Below, piece by piece: positions 9,161 through 17,585 of a stretch of DNA of 64,000 nt; positions within the stretch are counted from its first letter, which is position 1; each line of letters starts with the position of its first letter. A model generated the notes under the pieces. It saw nothing but the letters and a program-made list of their open reading frames with translations. It ran no database searches and had not been told where the DNA came from. The stretch comes from Chloroflexota bacterium (lineage in GTDB: Bacteria; Chloroflexota; Anaerolineae; Aggregatilineales; Phototrophicaceae): positions 310,001 to 374,000 of the forward strand of contig JAIUNI010000005.1 of the NCBI GenBank assembly GCA_020161935.1, in the 5' to 3' direction. Both the position numbers and the translations under genes were made by a program.

Positions 9161-9927
9161 GTATGGAAGGCAAAGTCGCGGTTGTTACCGGAGGCGGTAA
9201 CGGTATTGGACAGGCGGCGTGTATCGCTTTTGCGCGTGAAGGTGCGAAGGTTGTGGTCGTCGATATTGACCGGGCAGCATGTGAACAGACGGCTGCCGCG
9301 ATTAGTGAGACTGGTGGTGTTGCCCACGCTTTTATGGCGGATGTCAGCCAATCCGGCGATGTCCAATCTTATGTGAAGTACACGGTCGATACCTTTGGTC
9401 GGATTGACGCTTTTTTCAATAACGCGGGGATTGAAGGGGTGGTTTCGCCCCTCGTGGAATATGACGAGGCGAATTGGGATCGGGTGATCGGCATCAACCT
9501 CAAAGGGACTTTCTTGGGGCTGCGGTACGTTCTGCCGGTGATGATTGCCCAGAAAAAAGGGGCAGTGGTTAACACAGCCTCGGTGGCGGGAACGGTCGGT
9601 GCGCCAAACATGGCAGCCTATTCGGCGAGTAAACACGCCATCATCGGTTTGACGCGGACGGCTGCGGGTGAAGTCGGTAAGCATAGTGTTCGTGTAAACG
9701 CGGTTTGCCCCGGCCCGATCAAAACACGGATGATGCAGTCGTTAGAGTCAATGATTAATCCGGCTGAACCCACGGCGGTTGCCAAAGCCAACGTCGCCCG
9801 TAACCCGATGGGGCGCTACGGCGAGGCAGAAGAAGTGGCGCGGGTGGTTGTGTTCTTGGCTTCGGACGAGGCTGATTATGTGAACGGGGCGGCATGGTTG
9901 ATTGATGGTGGACGTACGGCGATCTAG
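9157..9927 (+). CDS. SDR-family oxidoreductase
   Basis: A classical short-chain dehydrogenase of 256 residues. Visible motifs are the cofactor site 'TGGGNGIGQ' (about 11-19), 'NNAG' near residue 89, the catalytic Ser and 'YSASK' pair, and 'VCPGPIKTRM'. The Asp after the second beta strand ('VVDIDR') indicates a preference for NAD over NADP. In analogous L-fuconate and related routes an SDR oxidises the 4-hydroxyl of a 2-keto-3-deoxy sugar acid to give a 2,4-diketo acid, and the hydrolase that would follow is also in this operon. That role here is inference. Four-base overlap with the upstream gene. Confidence 0.88.
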   Translation: MSMEGKVAVVTGGGNGIGQAACIAFAREGAKVVVVDIDRAACEQTAAAISETGGVAHAFMADVSQSGDVQSYVKYTVDTFGRIDAFFNNAGIEGVVSPLVEYDEANWDRVIGINLKGTFLGLRYVLPVMIAQKKGAVVNTASVAGTVGAPNMAAYSASKHAIIGLTRTAAGEVGKHSVRVNAVCPGPIKTRMMQSLESMINPAEPTAVAKANVARNPMGRYGEAEEVARVVVFLASDEADYVNGAAWLIDGGRTAI

Positions 9928-9969
9928 GAGATCCGCTTTAGTTTAAGTTATTCAAAGGTATTGAGTGTT

Positions 9970-10947
9970 ATGTCAAATACACCGCAGTTAAGTAAAGAGC
10001 AATATTTGGCGCTCTACCGGCAGATGCTAGAAATCCGCCGTACAGAGGAGCAGTTGGCGAAATCGCACCAAGCGGGTTTGATCCCCGGTGCGTGTCATAC
10101 TTATGTGGGTGAGGAAGCAATCGCAACCGGCATTTGCGCCCACCTGACGCACCGTGACGCGGTTTTTAGTACGCATCGCGGGCATGGTCACGCACTGGCG
10201 AAAGGGGTGCCGCCGCGCGAAGTGATTGCCGAGTTATTTGGTCGGGCGACGGGCTGCTCTCGCGGACGCGGCGGCAGTATGCACCTGTTCGCGCCGGAAG
10301 TCGGCATGATGGGAACCAGCGGCATCGTCGGGCCGTGCATCCTGCAAGCAACGGGGGCGGGTTATACCTCTAAGCTGCTCAATAACGGTACGGTAGGTGT
10401 GGCGTTCTTTGGCGATGGGGCGAGTAATAACGGCGCTTTCCATGAAGGGTTGAACCTCGCGGCGATTTGGGATTTGCCGGTTATTTTCGTCTGCGAAAAC
10501 AATATGTACGCTACCGAAGTCGCCTTCTCGTATGCGACGCGCAACACTGAAGTGGCTGATCGCGCTAAGACCTACGGCATGAACGCGATTGCAGTGGATG
10601 GTAATGATGTGCTGGCAGTTTACCAGGCGGCTGAAGAAGCGGTGAACCGCGCCCGCGCCGGAAACGGCCCCACATTGATCGAGGGTAAGACGTACCGAAC
10701 TCGCGCCCACTCTGAAGGGATGCGGGATGCTGGCTACCGGACTCCTGAAGAAGTCGAGGCGTGGAAGAAACGCGACCCAATTGATAACTATCGGGCGAAA
10801 TTGTTGGCACAAGGCGCTGCCAGCGAAAATGATTTTGCCGCGATTGATGCTGAAACGAAGGCGTTGATTGATGAGGCGTTGGAGTTTGCTAAGAACAGCC
10901 CGTACCCTGACCCTGCTACTGTCACTGAATATATTTACAGCCAATAA
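9970..10947 (+). CDS. 2-oxoacid (acetoin/pyruvate-type) dehydrogenase E1 component, alpha subunit
   Basis: A thiamine-diphosphate enzyme subunit of 325 residues. The TPP/Mg binding motif is 'GDGASNNGAFHEGLNL', ending with 'VCENN', and the conserved 'STHRGHGHALAKG' and 'GSMH' stretches match the acetoin dehydrogenase and pyruvate dehydrogenase alpha chains. ATG 9970 is preferred to a TTG three codons upstream because AAAGG lies about 11 bases before it. With the next two genes it forms the E1 and E2 parts of a 2-oxoacid dehydrogenase complex that would decarboxylate a 2-oxoacid or cleave a diketone and transfer the acyl group to lipoate. Confidence 0.9.
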   Translation: MSNTPQLSKEQYLALYRQMLEIRRTEEQLAKSHQAGLIPGACHTYVGEEAIATGICAHLTHRDAVFSTHRGHGHALAKGVPPREVIAELFGRATGCSRGRGGSMHLFAPEVGMMGTSGIVGPCILQATGAGYTSKLLNNGTVGVAFFGDGASNNGAFHEGLNLAAIWDLPVIFVCENNMYATEVAFSYATRNTEVADRAKTYGMNAIAVDGNDVLAVYQAAEEAVNRARAGNGPTLIEGKTYRTRAHSEGMRDAGYRTPEEVEAWKKRDPIDNYRAKLLAQGAASENDFAAIDAETKALIDEALEFAKNSPYPDPATVTEYIYSQ

Positions 10948-10968
10948 GTGCTTGACGTGAAGGAATAA

Positions 10969-11949
10969 ATGATGCGCGAGATTACATATACCGTCGCTGC
11001 CCGCGAGGCGCTTACCGAAGAAATGGCACGTCAGCCAAGCATCTTTGTCGTCGGCGAGGGCATCGGTGTGCGAGGCGGCAACTTTAACACGACCCTCGGT
11101 CTTTACGACCAGTATGGCCCGATGCGTCTGCGTGACACCCCGATTGTGGAGCGCGGTTTCGTGGGGATGTGCGCGGGCGCGGCGATGACCGGATCGCGGC
11201 CTGTGGTTGACTTCATGTTCTTTGACTTTATTTTGGATAGCATGGGCGAACTGATTAACCAGATTGCCAAGATGCAGTATATGAGCAGCGGCCGTTTGAA
11301 GATGCCGATTGTGCTGCGGGGCTGCATCGGCATCGGTGGTGCTTCGGCGACTCACCACTCCGGTAACTACTACCCAATGTTTGTTCATCTGCCGGGTATC
11401 CGCGTCGTCGTGCCGAGCAATCCTTATGACGCGAAAGGGTTATTCAAAACGGCGCTTCGTGGTGATGACCCTGTTTTGTTCCTCGAACACAAGTCGCTGT
11501 TGAACAATAAGGGGCATGTACCGGAGGAAGAATATTTTATTCCATTTGGGCAGGCCGCCATCGTGCGCGAAGGAACACAGGCAACGGTGGTAGCCATTGG
11601 CTCGATGGTGCGTAAGACGATTGAAGCCTGCGACGCGCTGGCTGGTGAAGGGGCTTCGATTGAAATTATCGACCCACGTACGCTCGCGCCGCTGGACATT
11701 GATACCATCCTCCAGTCGGTACACAAAACGGGGCGGCTGTTGATCGTTGATGAAACGTTCGCCCCCTGCGGGGTAGGGGCGGAAATCGCCGCGCAGGTTA
11801 TGGCGAGAGGATTTGACGATTTGGATGCACCCGTTCAACGCTTGAACGGTACCCATACGCCAACTCCCTACAGCCCACCGTTGGAAGCCGCAGTGGTGCC
11901 GAATACCAACCAGATCATCCAGTCCATCCGCGACCTGCTGGCGGAATGA
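10969..11949 (+). CDS. 2-oxoacid dehydrogenase E1 component, beta subunit
   Basis: A 326-residue transketolase-like beta chain. It has the N-terminal pyrimidine-binding domain ('EALTEEMARQPSIFVVGEGIG', about 12-32) including the conserved Glu, the 'GFVGMCAGAAMTG' stretch, and the C-terminal transketolase domain with 'VVAIGSMV' and 'LIVDE'. It pairs with the alpha subunit 21 bases upstream. AAGGA precedes two consecutive ATG codons, either of which could start translation. Ten bases separate it from the E2 gene. Confidence 0.9.
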   Translation: MMREITYTVAAREALTEEMARQPSIFVVGEGIGVRGGNFNTTLGLYDQYGPMRLRDTPIVERGFVGMCAGAAMTGSRPVVDFMFFDFILDSMGELINQIAKMQYMSSGRLKMPIVLRGCIGIGGASATHHSGNYYPMFVHLPGIRVVVPSNPYDAKGLFKTALRGDDPVLFLEHKSLLNNKGHVPEEEYFIPFGQAAIVREGTQATVVAIGSMVRKTIEACDALAGEGASIEIIDPRTLAPLDIDTILQSVHKTGRLLIVDETFAPCGVGAEIAAQVMARGFDDLDAPVQRLNGTHTPTPYSPPLEAAVVPNTNQIIQSIRDLLAE

Positions 11950-11958
11950 GGCAACCTT

Positions 11959-13347
11959 ATGGCTATTGAAATTGTGATGCCCCGGCTCGGCTGGACGATG
12001 GAAGAAGGTACGCTGGTCGAGTGGATTAAAAAAGATGGCGATACGGTTCAACCCGGCGAGATCATGTTCGTCATCGAAAGCGATAAGGCGCTGAACGAAG
12101 TCGAATCGTTTGAGGCGGGTATCTTTCGTATTCCGCCGAACTCGGACGTGCTGGGTAAGACCTTACCAGTGGGTACGGTATTAGCCTATGTAGCGCAGCC
12201 GGGGGAAGCGCTACCCTTCGAGCAAGCTCCATCGGCGGTTTTGGCTGCCCCAGCGCAGACGAGCGCGGCTGCTTCCAGTCCGGTTCCAGTTCAACAGATA
12301 CCTGTTATTCAAACATCTGCTGCCCAGTCATCAAACGGCTCATCACTGCCGAACATCAGCCCACGTGCGCGGCGAGTTGCCCACGAACTTGGTATTGAGT
12401 GGGCGGTTCTAAAAGGCAGCGGGCGTACCGGGCGGATTGTCGAACGCGATGTTCGTGCTGCTGCTGTGAGTGCGCCCCAAACGGCGGCGGCGCAAGTCTC
12501 GCCAGTGGCGAAACGGGCGGCGGAAGAACTCGGTGTCGATATTCACCAGCTTGCGGCACAAATGCCCGGTCAGCGGATTACCCGTGAGCATGTGGAACGC
12601 GCCGCACTGCCCACTGCACCCGCAGCCACGACTCAACCGACTGCTGCTGAAACTCGCACCCCGATGCCGCGTGTACGTCAGGTGATTGCCGAGCGCATGT
12701 CTGCGAGCGCCCAAACAACCGCGCCCGTAACCCTGACAACCGAGGTTGACGCAACCGAACTGGTGAAAGTGCGGCAGGGGTTGAAAGCGGCTGGTAAAGC
12801 GGATAGGCGGCCTGTACCCAGCTATAACGACCTGCTGGCGAAGCTGGTGGCGGAAGTCTTGCGCGATCACCCACAGTTGAACGCACGGATTGAGGGCGAC
12901 GAGATCGTCACCTCCGGCAGCGTGAATGTGGGCTTTGCGGTGGATGTTGAACGCGGCTTGCTCGTGCCTGTCGTGCGGGATGTGGCGGCTAAGAGCATCC
13001 GGCAAATCGCGGCTGAAGGTGCGGCGTTGGTTGATCGCGCCCGTAGCAATACGCTGCGCTCGGACGACCTGAGCGGCGGCACGTTTACCATCACGAACCT
13101 CGGTATGTACGACATTGATGCGTTTACGCCGATCATCAACCTGCCGCAGTGCGCGATCCTTGGGATGGGGCGTATTGTGCCGAAGCAGGTGGTGGTTGAT
13201 GCCGAGGCCGAGCGGCTAGCGATCCGCCACATGATGTTCCTCAGCCTGACGTTTGATCACCGGTTGGTGGACGGCGCTCCGGCTGCCCGATTCCTGAAAC
13301 AAGTCAAACAATTTATCGAACAGCCTTATTTATGGCTGGTGAATTAA
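11959..13347 (+). CDS. Dihydrolipoamide acyltransferase E2 component with two peripheral binding domains
   Basis: A 462-residue E2 chain. Domain order: lipoyl domain 1-80 with lipoylated Lys43 (SDKAL), an Ala/Pro-rich linker, a peripheral subunit-binding domain at about 132-166 (ISPRARRVA), a second similar domain at about 180-213 (VSPVAKRAA), another linker, and the acyltransferase core at about 237-462 with His434 and Asp438 in 'DHRLVDG'. It forms the core of the complex with the upstream E1 genes. Two binding domains in tandem are less common than one and may allow E1 and an E3 encoded elsewhere to bind together. No lipoamide dehydrogenase gene is present in the operon. Confidence 0.9.
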   Translation: MAIEIVMPRLGWTMEEGTLVEWIKKDGDTVQPGEIMFVIESDKALNEVESFEAGIFRIPPNSDVLGKTLPVGTVLAYVAQPGEALPFEQAPSAVLAAPAQTSAAASSPVPVQQIPVIQTSAAQSSNGSSLPNISPRARRVAHELGIEWAVLKGSGRTGRIVERDVRAAAVSAPQTAAAQVSPVAKRAAEELGVDIHQLAAQMPGQRITREHVERAALPTAPAATTQPTAAETRTPMPRVRQVIAERMSASAQTTAPVTLTTEVDATELVKVRQGLKAAGKADRRPVPSYNDLLAKLVAEVLRDHPQLNARIEGDEIVTSGSVNVGFAVDVERGLLVPVVRDVAAKSIRQIAAEGAALVDRARSNTLRSDDLSGGTFTITNLGMYDIDAFTPIINLPQCAILGMGRIVPKQVVVDAEAERLAIRHMMFLSLTFDHRLVDGAPAARFLKQVKQFIEQPYLWLVN

Positions 13348-13361
13348 TCTTTGGAGACACC

Positions 13362-14228
13362 ATGAAACTCGTTACTTTTTCACATAACGGCAGCACCCGT
13401 ATCGGGGCGTTGGTCAGCAAGGGTGGGCAAGAGCAGGTCATTGACTTTCAAAAGGTTGATGCCTCGCTGCCAACCGATATGATCGCTTTCTTGGAGGGTG
13501 GGACGGCGACGCTGGCTGCTGCACAGAAGGCGGTTGACGGCGCGAGCGATGGTTTGCCCGTGTCGAGTGTGAAAATCCTTGCTCCGATACCACGACCGGG
13601 GAAGATTATTTGCATCGGCTTGAATTACAGCGATCATGCGGCTGAAACCGGACAGCCTATTCCTAAATACCCGATAGTGTTTTCGAAGTACGCGAACACG
13701 GTGGTCGCGACGGGCGATAAGATCGTTTTGCCGCACGTGACCAACGAGGTCGATTATGAAGCCGAACTGGGTTTCGTGATCGGTAAGACGGCGCGGTATG
13801 TCTCAGCAGATCAAGCGCTGGATTACGTCGCGGGTTATCTGCCGATCAACGACGTAAGCGCCCGTGATTACCAGACACGCATCAGCCAATGGACGATGGG
13901 TAAGACCTTCGATACGTTTGCACCGATGGGGCCGGCTATCGTTACCAGCGATGAAGTTGGCGACGCGGGTAAATTGACGATCAGCTTGACGATTAACGGC
14001 GAAGTACTGCAAGACTCGAATACCGATAAGCTGATTTTCGGTATTCCCCAATTGGTCGAAGCGTTGAGTGAAGTCATGACGCTCGAACCCGGTGATATTG
14101 TTTCGACCGGAACGCCTCCCGGTGTCGGCATGGCGCGTAACCCGAAGCGCTACATGAAGCCGGGGGATGTGGTGGATGTGACGATTGAGAAGCTGGGAAC
14201 TTTGAGCAACCCTGTGGTTGGTGAATAA
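13362..14228 (+). CDS. Fumarylacetoacetate hydrolase-family protein (likely 2,4-diketo-3-deoxy acid hydrolase)
   Basis: A 288-residue FAH-fold enzyme. It shows the metal-binding Glu-x-Glu and Asp in 'DYEAELGFVIGK', the 'NDVSARDYQ' motif and the late 'STGTPPGVG' loop characteristic of this family. Members hydrolyse C-C bonds of 2,4-diketo acids or decarboxylate oxaloacetate. ATG 13362 is preferred because GGAG lies 6-7 bases upstream, whereas an in-frame ATG at 13332 would lie inside the E2 gene. With an upstream dehydratase and SDR it completes a plausible diketo-hydrolase sugar-acid route that would release pyruvate and a hydroxyacid. Confidence 0.87.
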   Translation: MKLVTFSHNGSTRIGALVSKGGQEQVIDFQKVDASLPTDMIAFLEGGTATLAAAQKAVDGASDGLPVSSVKILAPIPRPGKIICIGLNYSDHAAETGQPIPKYPIVFSKYANTVVATGDKIVLPHVTNEVDYEAELGFVIGKTARYVSADQALDYVAGYLPINDVSARDYQTRISQWTMGKTFDTFAPMGPAIVTSDEVGDAGKLTISLTINGEVLQDSNTDKLIFGIPQLVEALSEVMTLEPGDIVSTGTPPGVGMARNPKRYMKPGDVVDVTIEKLGTLSNPVVGE

Positions 14229-14252
14229 AGCCGGAAGTGATTGGAAACGCGC

Positions 14253-15248
14253 ATGACTGAGAAAGTTGTCCTCGTCACCGACTATACATGGCCCACGACG
14301 GCGGTTGAGGCAGCGGTGCTGCGAGGTGCTAACGCGCGGCTGCTGCTGGCTGAACGCGGGGACGAGGAAGAACTCCTGAGTCTTGTCCCGCAGGCGGACG
14401 CGATTTTGACCTGCTTCAAGAAAGTGTCCGATGCGGTTATTCGAGCGGGTGAAAAGTTACAGGTGGTCGGGCGTTACGGCATCGGCGTGGATAATATCGC
14501 GGTGGACGAAGCGACCCGACTCGGTATTCCGGTGACGAATGTTCCGGCTTACTGTCTCGATGAAGTGGCAGAGCATACGCTGGCGCTGATGCTGGCGAGT
14601 GCCCGTAATATTACCCATTACAACGCGGCTGTGCGGCAGGGTAATTGGGCGTTGAACGCGACACGTCCGCTTTTCCGTGTGAGTGGTAAAGTGCTTGGCA
14701 TCGTCGGGTTCGGGAAGATCGGGCAAACGCTGGCGGCGAAGGCTGCCAGCCTCGGCCTGAAGGTGATTGCCCATACTGCTCATCCCGAAAATTACGCTGA
14801 ACAAGCATTGAATGTTGAGTTTGTTAATCTGGATACGCTATTTACTCAGGCCGATTTTGTTAGCCTCCATGTGCCTCTCAACCCGACCACACGACAGTTG
14901 GTGAACGATGAACGCCTGCGGCAGATGAAACCCACAGCGTTCCTGATTAATACGGCGCGGGGCGGCTTGGTCGATCATCCGGCGCTGCTCCGTGCTTTAC
15001 AAGAGGGGTGGATTGCAGGGGCGGCGTTGGATGTTTTTGAGACGGAACCGCTGGAAGCTGCCCACCCATTATTTGCCCAACCTAATTTGATCGCGACCCC
15101 GCATCTGGCCTTTTACTCGGAAGAGTCGCTGGCCGAACTTCAGTCTAAGGCGGCGGCTAACGTGGCTGCGATCTTGATGGGGAAGCGGCCTGCGTCGGTT
15201 GTTAATCCGCAAGTGCTTGAGTTAGCCCGCTGGCAGCACCTCGTTTAG
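14253..15248 (+). CDS. D-3-phosphoglycerate dehydrogenase-like 2-hydroxyacid dehydrogenase
   Basis: A 331-residue NAD-dependent dehydrogenase without the C-terminal ACT domain of true SerA proteins. Motifs: substrate loop 'VGRYGIGVDNI', Rossmann 'GIVGFGKIG', catalytic Arg in 'INTARGGLVD', Glu in 'VFETEPLE' and His in 'ATPHLAF'. It is the last gene of the operon and the second dehydrogenase of its family in it, which fits a pathway releasing glycolate- or lactate-like products. An in-frame TTG 12 bases upstream is an alternative start. Confidence 0.87.
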   Translation: MTEKVVLVTDYTWPTTAVEAAVLRGANARLLLAERGDEEELLSLVPQADAILTCFKKVSDAVIRAGEKLQVVGRYGIGVDNIAVDEATRLGIPVTNVPAYCLDEVAEHTLALMLASARNITHYNAAVRQGNWALNATRPLFRVSGKVLGIVGFGKIGQTLAAKAASLGLKVIAHTAHPENYAEQALNVEFVNLDTLFTQADFVSLHVPLNPTTRQLVNDERLRQMKPTAFLINTARGGLVDHPALLRALQEGWIAGAALDVFETEPLEAAHPLFAQPNLIATPHLAFYSEESLAELQSKAAANVAAILMGKRPASVVNPQVLELARWQHLV

Positions 15249-15272
15249 TTTTTAGCTGGTCAAAATCTCAAT

Positions 15273-15294
15273 GGGAGCGCACAGAGAGGCTCCC
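15273..15294. repeat. Hairpin repeat, CCCTAC-ending family, copy 1
   Basis: GGGAGC (15273-15278) and GCTCCC (15289-15294) flank a 10-base loop and are followed by CTAC. Two other hairpins in this window (15687-15710 and 18351-18374) share the GG-stem and CCCTAC end, so this appears to be one member of a dispersed hairpin family. It lies just after the catabolic operon but has no T tract. Confidence 0.55.
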
Positions 15295-15364
15295 CTACAA
15301 TCCCGCAGTTCGATATATCAAATTATTGGACGAAACACCGAGATCGATTCTTCGTAAACTGCAT

Positions 15365-15659
15365 AAAATTCGCAAAATTCGCAATTTTCCCGCCGAATTG
15401 ACTGGCGGGATTCTCCCGTATATCCGCCGAAGTGATGTTTTGTGGCGGCGGAAGTGAGGGAGCGCGGCGCTGAAATGACACAAATGCAGCGGAATTACGG
15501 GAGCGATCCGCCGCTATGTCACGTTCGGCGGTTGTGAGGGAGCGTTTCGCCGAATGTGCAAAGGCAAATGCAATACATTTTTTACCACAGAGGCACAAAG
15601 AACACAGAGAGAAAGCAGAGAAATTCATTTAAACCGCCAAGTCGCCAAGAGAATACAAG
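15365..15659 (+). repeat. Dispersed ~295-bp repeat, copy A, with tandem hairpin units
   Basis: This stretch is similar along its whole length to 63556-63852, about 48 kb away. It starts with two AATTCGCAAA-like units, then has about three imperfect ~40-base units, each with a GCGG-type arm, a central GGGAGC and a CGCCG-type arm, and ends with 'CACAGAGGCACAAAGAACAC' and 'CGCCAAGTCGCCAAGA'. Stop codons occur in every frame and no gene is seen. The conserved ends and internal dyads suggest a non-coding mobile or structured repeat. Confidence 0.75.
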
Positions 15660-15672
15660 AATTATGATGCCT

Positions 15673-15759
15673 GTGGTTAGTGGCACGGACGCGCTGTCTC
15701 GCGTCCCTACAAATGAGTTTGTCGAATGAAATGATCACTATTTACCATGTAACCACTAC
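15673..15759. repeat. MITE-like palindromic element, degraded copy
   Basis: A hairpin GGACGCG/CGCGTCC (15687-15706) followed by CTAC, then about 25 bases later a right arm with TTTACCATGTAACCAC (15741-15756). The same layout occurs at 18312-18428, where both outer arms are intact. Here the left arm is shortened to GTGGTTAGTGG. No coding potential. Confidence 0.5.
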
Positions 15760-15857
15760 AAGGGATATTGTAGCACAAAAATTCTGATTCGATGGTTTGA
15801 GTTTACAAACTTTTGAGGGAGGGTGACGGCAAGTTTTTATTTGGTGGATGTGAAAGA

Positions 15858-15892
15858 AACGACGGTTGTAGTCAATAACAACCGTCGTTTTT
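15858..15892. terminator. Bidirectional rho-independent terminator
   Basis: A perfect 12-bp stem (AACGACGGTTGT, 15858-15869; ACAACCGTCGTT, 15878-15889) with an 8-base loop, followed by a T run on the plus strand and by TTTCTTT on the minus strand. It sits six bases past the end of the minus-strand mutase gene and should terminate that gene. Confidence 0.85.
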
Positions 15893-15897
15893 AAGTG

Positions 15898-17520
15898 TTA
15901 GACGCTGATGTTGGGGCGGTATTCGCTGAATACGCCGCGCAGGGTGTGGCAGATTTCGCCGAGGGTGACTTCATTTTCGACACAGGTGACGAGGATGGGC
16001 ATGAGGTTGTCTTTGCCACGGGCGGCGGTTTCAAGCTGACCACGCAGTTCGGAGACCTTTGAGTTATCGCGTTTTGCCCGCATGTCGGCGAGTTTTGCAC
16101 GTTGGCTGGCCTCGATGGCTGGATTGACACGGAGCAACTCCGGTTGGGCTTCATCCTCGATGGTGAATTGGTTCATACCGACGATAACCTGTTCGCCGCT
16201 TTCAACGGCTTTCAGATACTCGTAGGCGGCATCTTGAATTTCGAGGTTAATAAATCCCGCTTCGATGGCCTTGAGTGCGCCGCCCATGTCGTCGATGCGC
16301 TGGATGTAATTTTGGGCGCGCTGAACGATTTCGTCGGTCAGGCTTTCGATGACGTAGCTACCGGCTAACGGATCGACCGTATCGGCGACACCCGTTTCGT
16401 GGGCGATGATCTGCTGTGTGCGGAGGGCGACCTGTACGGCTTTCTCGGTGGGCAGGGCGAGGGCTTCGTCCATGCTGTTGGTATGCAGTGATTGCGTGCC
16501 GCCCATGACAGCGGCGAATGCTTGAAGGGCGACGCGGACGATGTTGTTTTCCGGCTGCTGCGCGGTTAGGGTGCTGCCGCCGGTTTGGGTGTGGAATTTG
16601 AGCTGCCAACTGCGCGGGTTCTTTGCGCCGAACCGTTCACGCATGATGATCGCCCATAACTTGCGTGCCGCGCGGAACTTGGCGACTTCTTCCAAGAATT
16701 GGTTGTGGGCGTTGAAGAAGAACGAAAGCTGAGGGGCAAAATCATCGACATCCAAGCCCGCGTCTATCGCAGCCTGTACGTAGGCGATGCCATTGGCGAG
16801 GGTGAAGGCGACTTCCTGCACGGCGGTACAACCGGCTTCGCGGATATGATAGCCGCTGATGCTGATGGTATTCCACTGCGGTACATCGATTTTGCAGTAG
16901 GCGAACAGGTCGGTGATGAGGCGGAGCGATGGGGTCGGCGGGAAGATATAGGTGCCGCGTGCGATGTATTCTTTGAGGATGTCGTTTTGAACAGTTCCAC
17001 GCAGCTTGTCGGCATTTACGCCCTGCTTCTTGCCTACGGCGATATACATTGCGAGTAGAACGGTTGCGGGGGCGTTGATTGTCATGCTGGTGGAGACTTT
17101 ATCGAGGGGAATGGCTTCAAACAGCCGCGCCATATCGTGAATGCTGCTGATGCTCACGCCGACTTTACCCACCTCGCCCAAGGCCATCGGGTCATCGGCA
17201 TCGTAGCCAATTTGCGTGGGTAAATCGAAGGCGACCGACAAGCCGGTTTGCCCCTGTTCGAGGAGGTAGCGATAGCGGGCGTTCGATTCTTCGGCAGTGG
17301 CATAGCCTGCGTATTGGCGCATCGTCCAGAAGCGACCCCGGTACATGGTGGGCTGAACGCCGCGTGTGAAAGGATATTCCCCCGGCTCGCCGAGTGCGCT
17401 GGCATAGTCGGCGGGGGCATCTTCAGGCCGGTAAAGGCGCTTCAACTCGATGTCGGATGAAGTCGCAAAGCGTTCTTTGCGCTCCTGTACTCTTTTCTTT
17501 TCCGGTAACGTGGTTGTCAT
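15898..17520 (-). CDS. mcmA1: Methylmalonyl-CoA mutase large (alpha) subunit
   Basis: A 540-residue TIM-barrel large subunit of a B12-dependent acyl-CoA mutase, lacking a C-terminal cobalamin domain, so a separate small B12-binding subunit is needed; none is in the window. Specificity positions can be read: Tyr70 in 'TMRQYAGY' and Arg188 in 'KEYIARGTY', equivalent to Tyr89 and Arg207 of the Propionibacterium enzyme, which bind the carboxylate of methylmalonyl-CoA. This supports interconversion of methylmalonyl-CoA and succinyl-CoA. AAGGGGTG precedes the ATG. The epimerase gene is at 33.0 kb and carboxylase genes at 48.5 kb. A paralogue with different specificity residues is at 58.5 kb. Confidence 0.92.
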   Translation of the reverse strand: MTTTLPEKKRVQERKERFATSSDIELKRLYRPEDAPADYASALGEPGEYPFTRGVQPTMYRGRFWTMRQYAGYATAEESNARYRYLLEQGQTGLSVAFDLPTQIGYDADDPMALGEVGKVGVSISSIHDMARLFEAIPLDKVSTSMTINAPATVLLAMYIAVGKKQGVNADKLRGTVQNDILKEYIARGTYIFPPTPSLRLITDLFAYCKIDVPQWNTISISGYHIREAGCTAVQEVAFTLANGIAYVQAAIDAGLDVDDFAPQLSFFFNAHNQFLEEVAKFRAARKLWAIIMRERFGAKNPRSWQLKFHTQTGGSTLTAQQPENNIVRVALQAFAAVMGGTQSLHTNSMDEALALPTEKAVQVALRTQQIIAHETGVADTVDPLAGSYVIESLTDEIVQRAQNYIQRIDDMGGALKAIEAGFINLEIQDAAYEYLKAVESGEQVIVGMNQFTIEDEAQPELLRVNPAIEASQRAKLADMRAKRDNSKVSELRGQLETAARGKDNLMPILVTCVENEVTLGEICHTLRGVFSEYRPNISV

Positions 17521-17585
17521 TTTTCACCCCTTTGCTTGGCAGCGCTAATTGATTCGCTGGTTGCGCGGTTGCATTTTCTACGGCT

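Noticed and set aside
10234..11388. 384-codon antisense frame spanning E1alpha and E1beta genes
   Set aside because: It crosses an intergenic gap and two clearly conserved genes; no start signal or homologous motif is visible.
15365..15600. CRISPR array
   Set aside because: The ~40-base units are imperfect palindromes without uniform direct repeats or spacers, and no cas genes are near.
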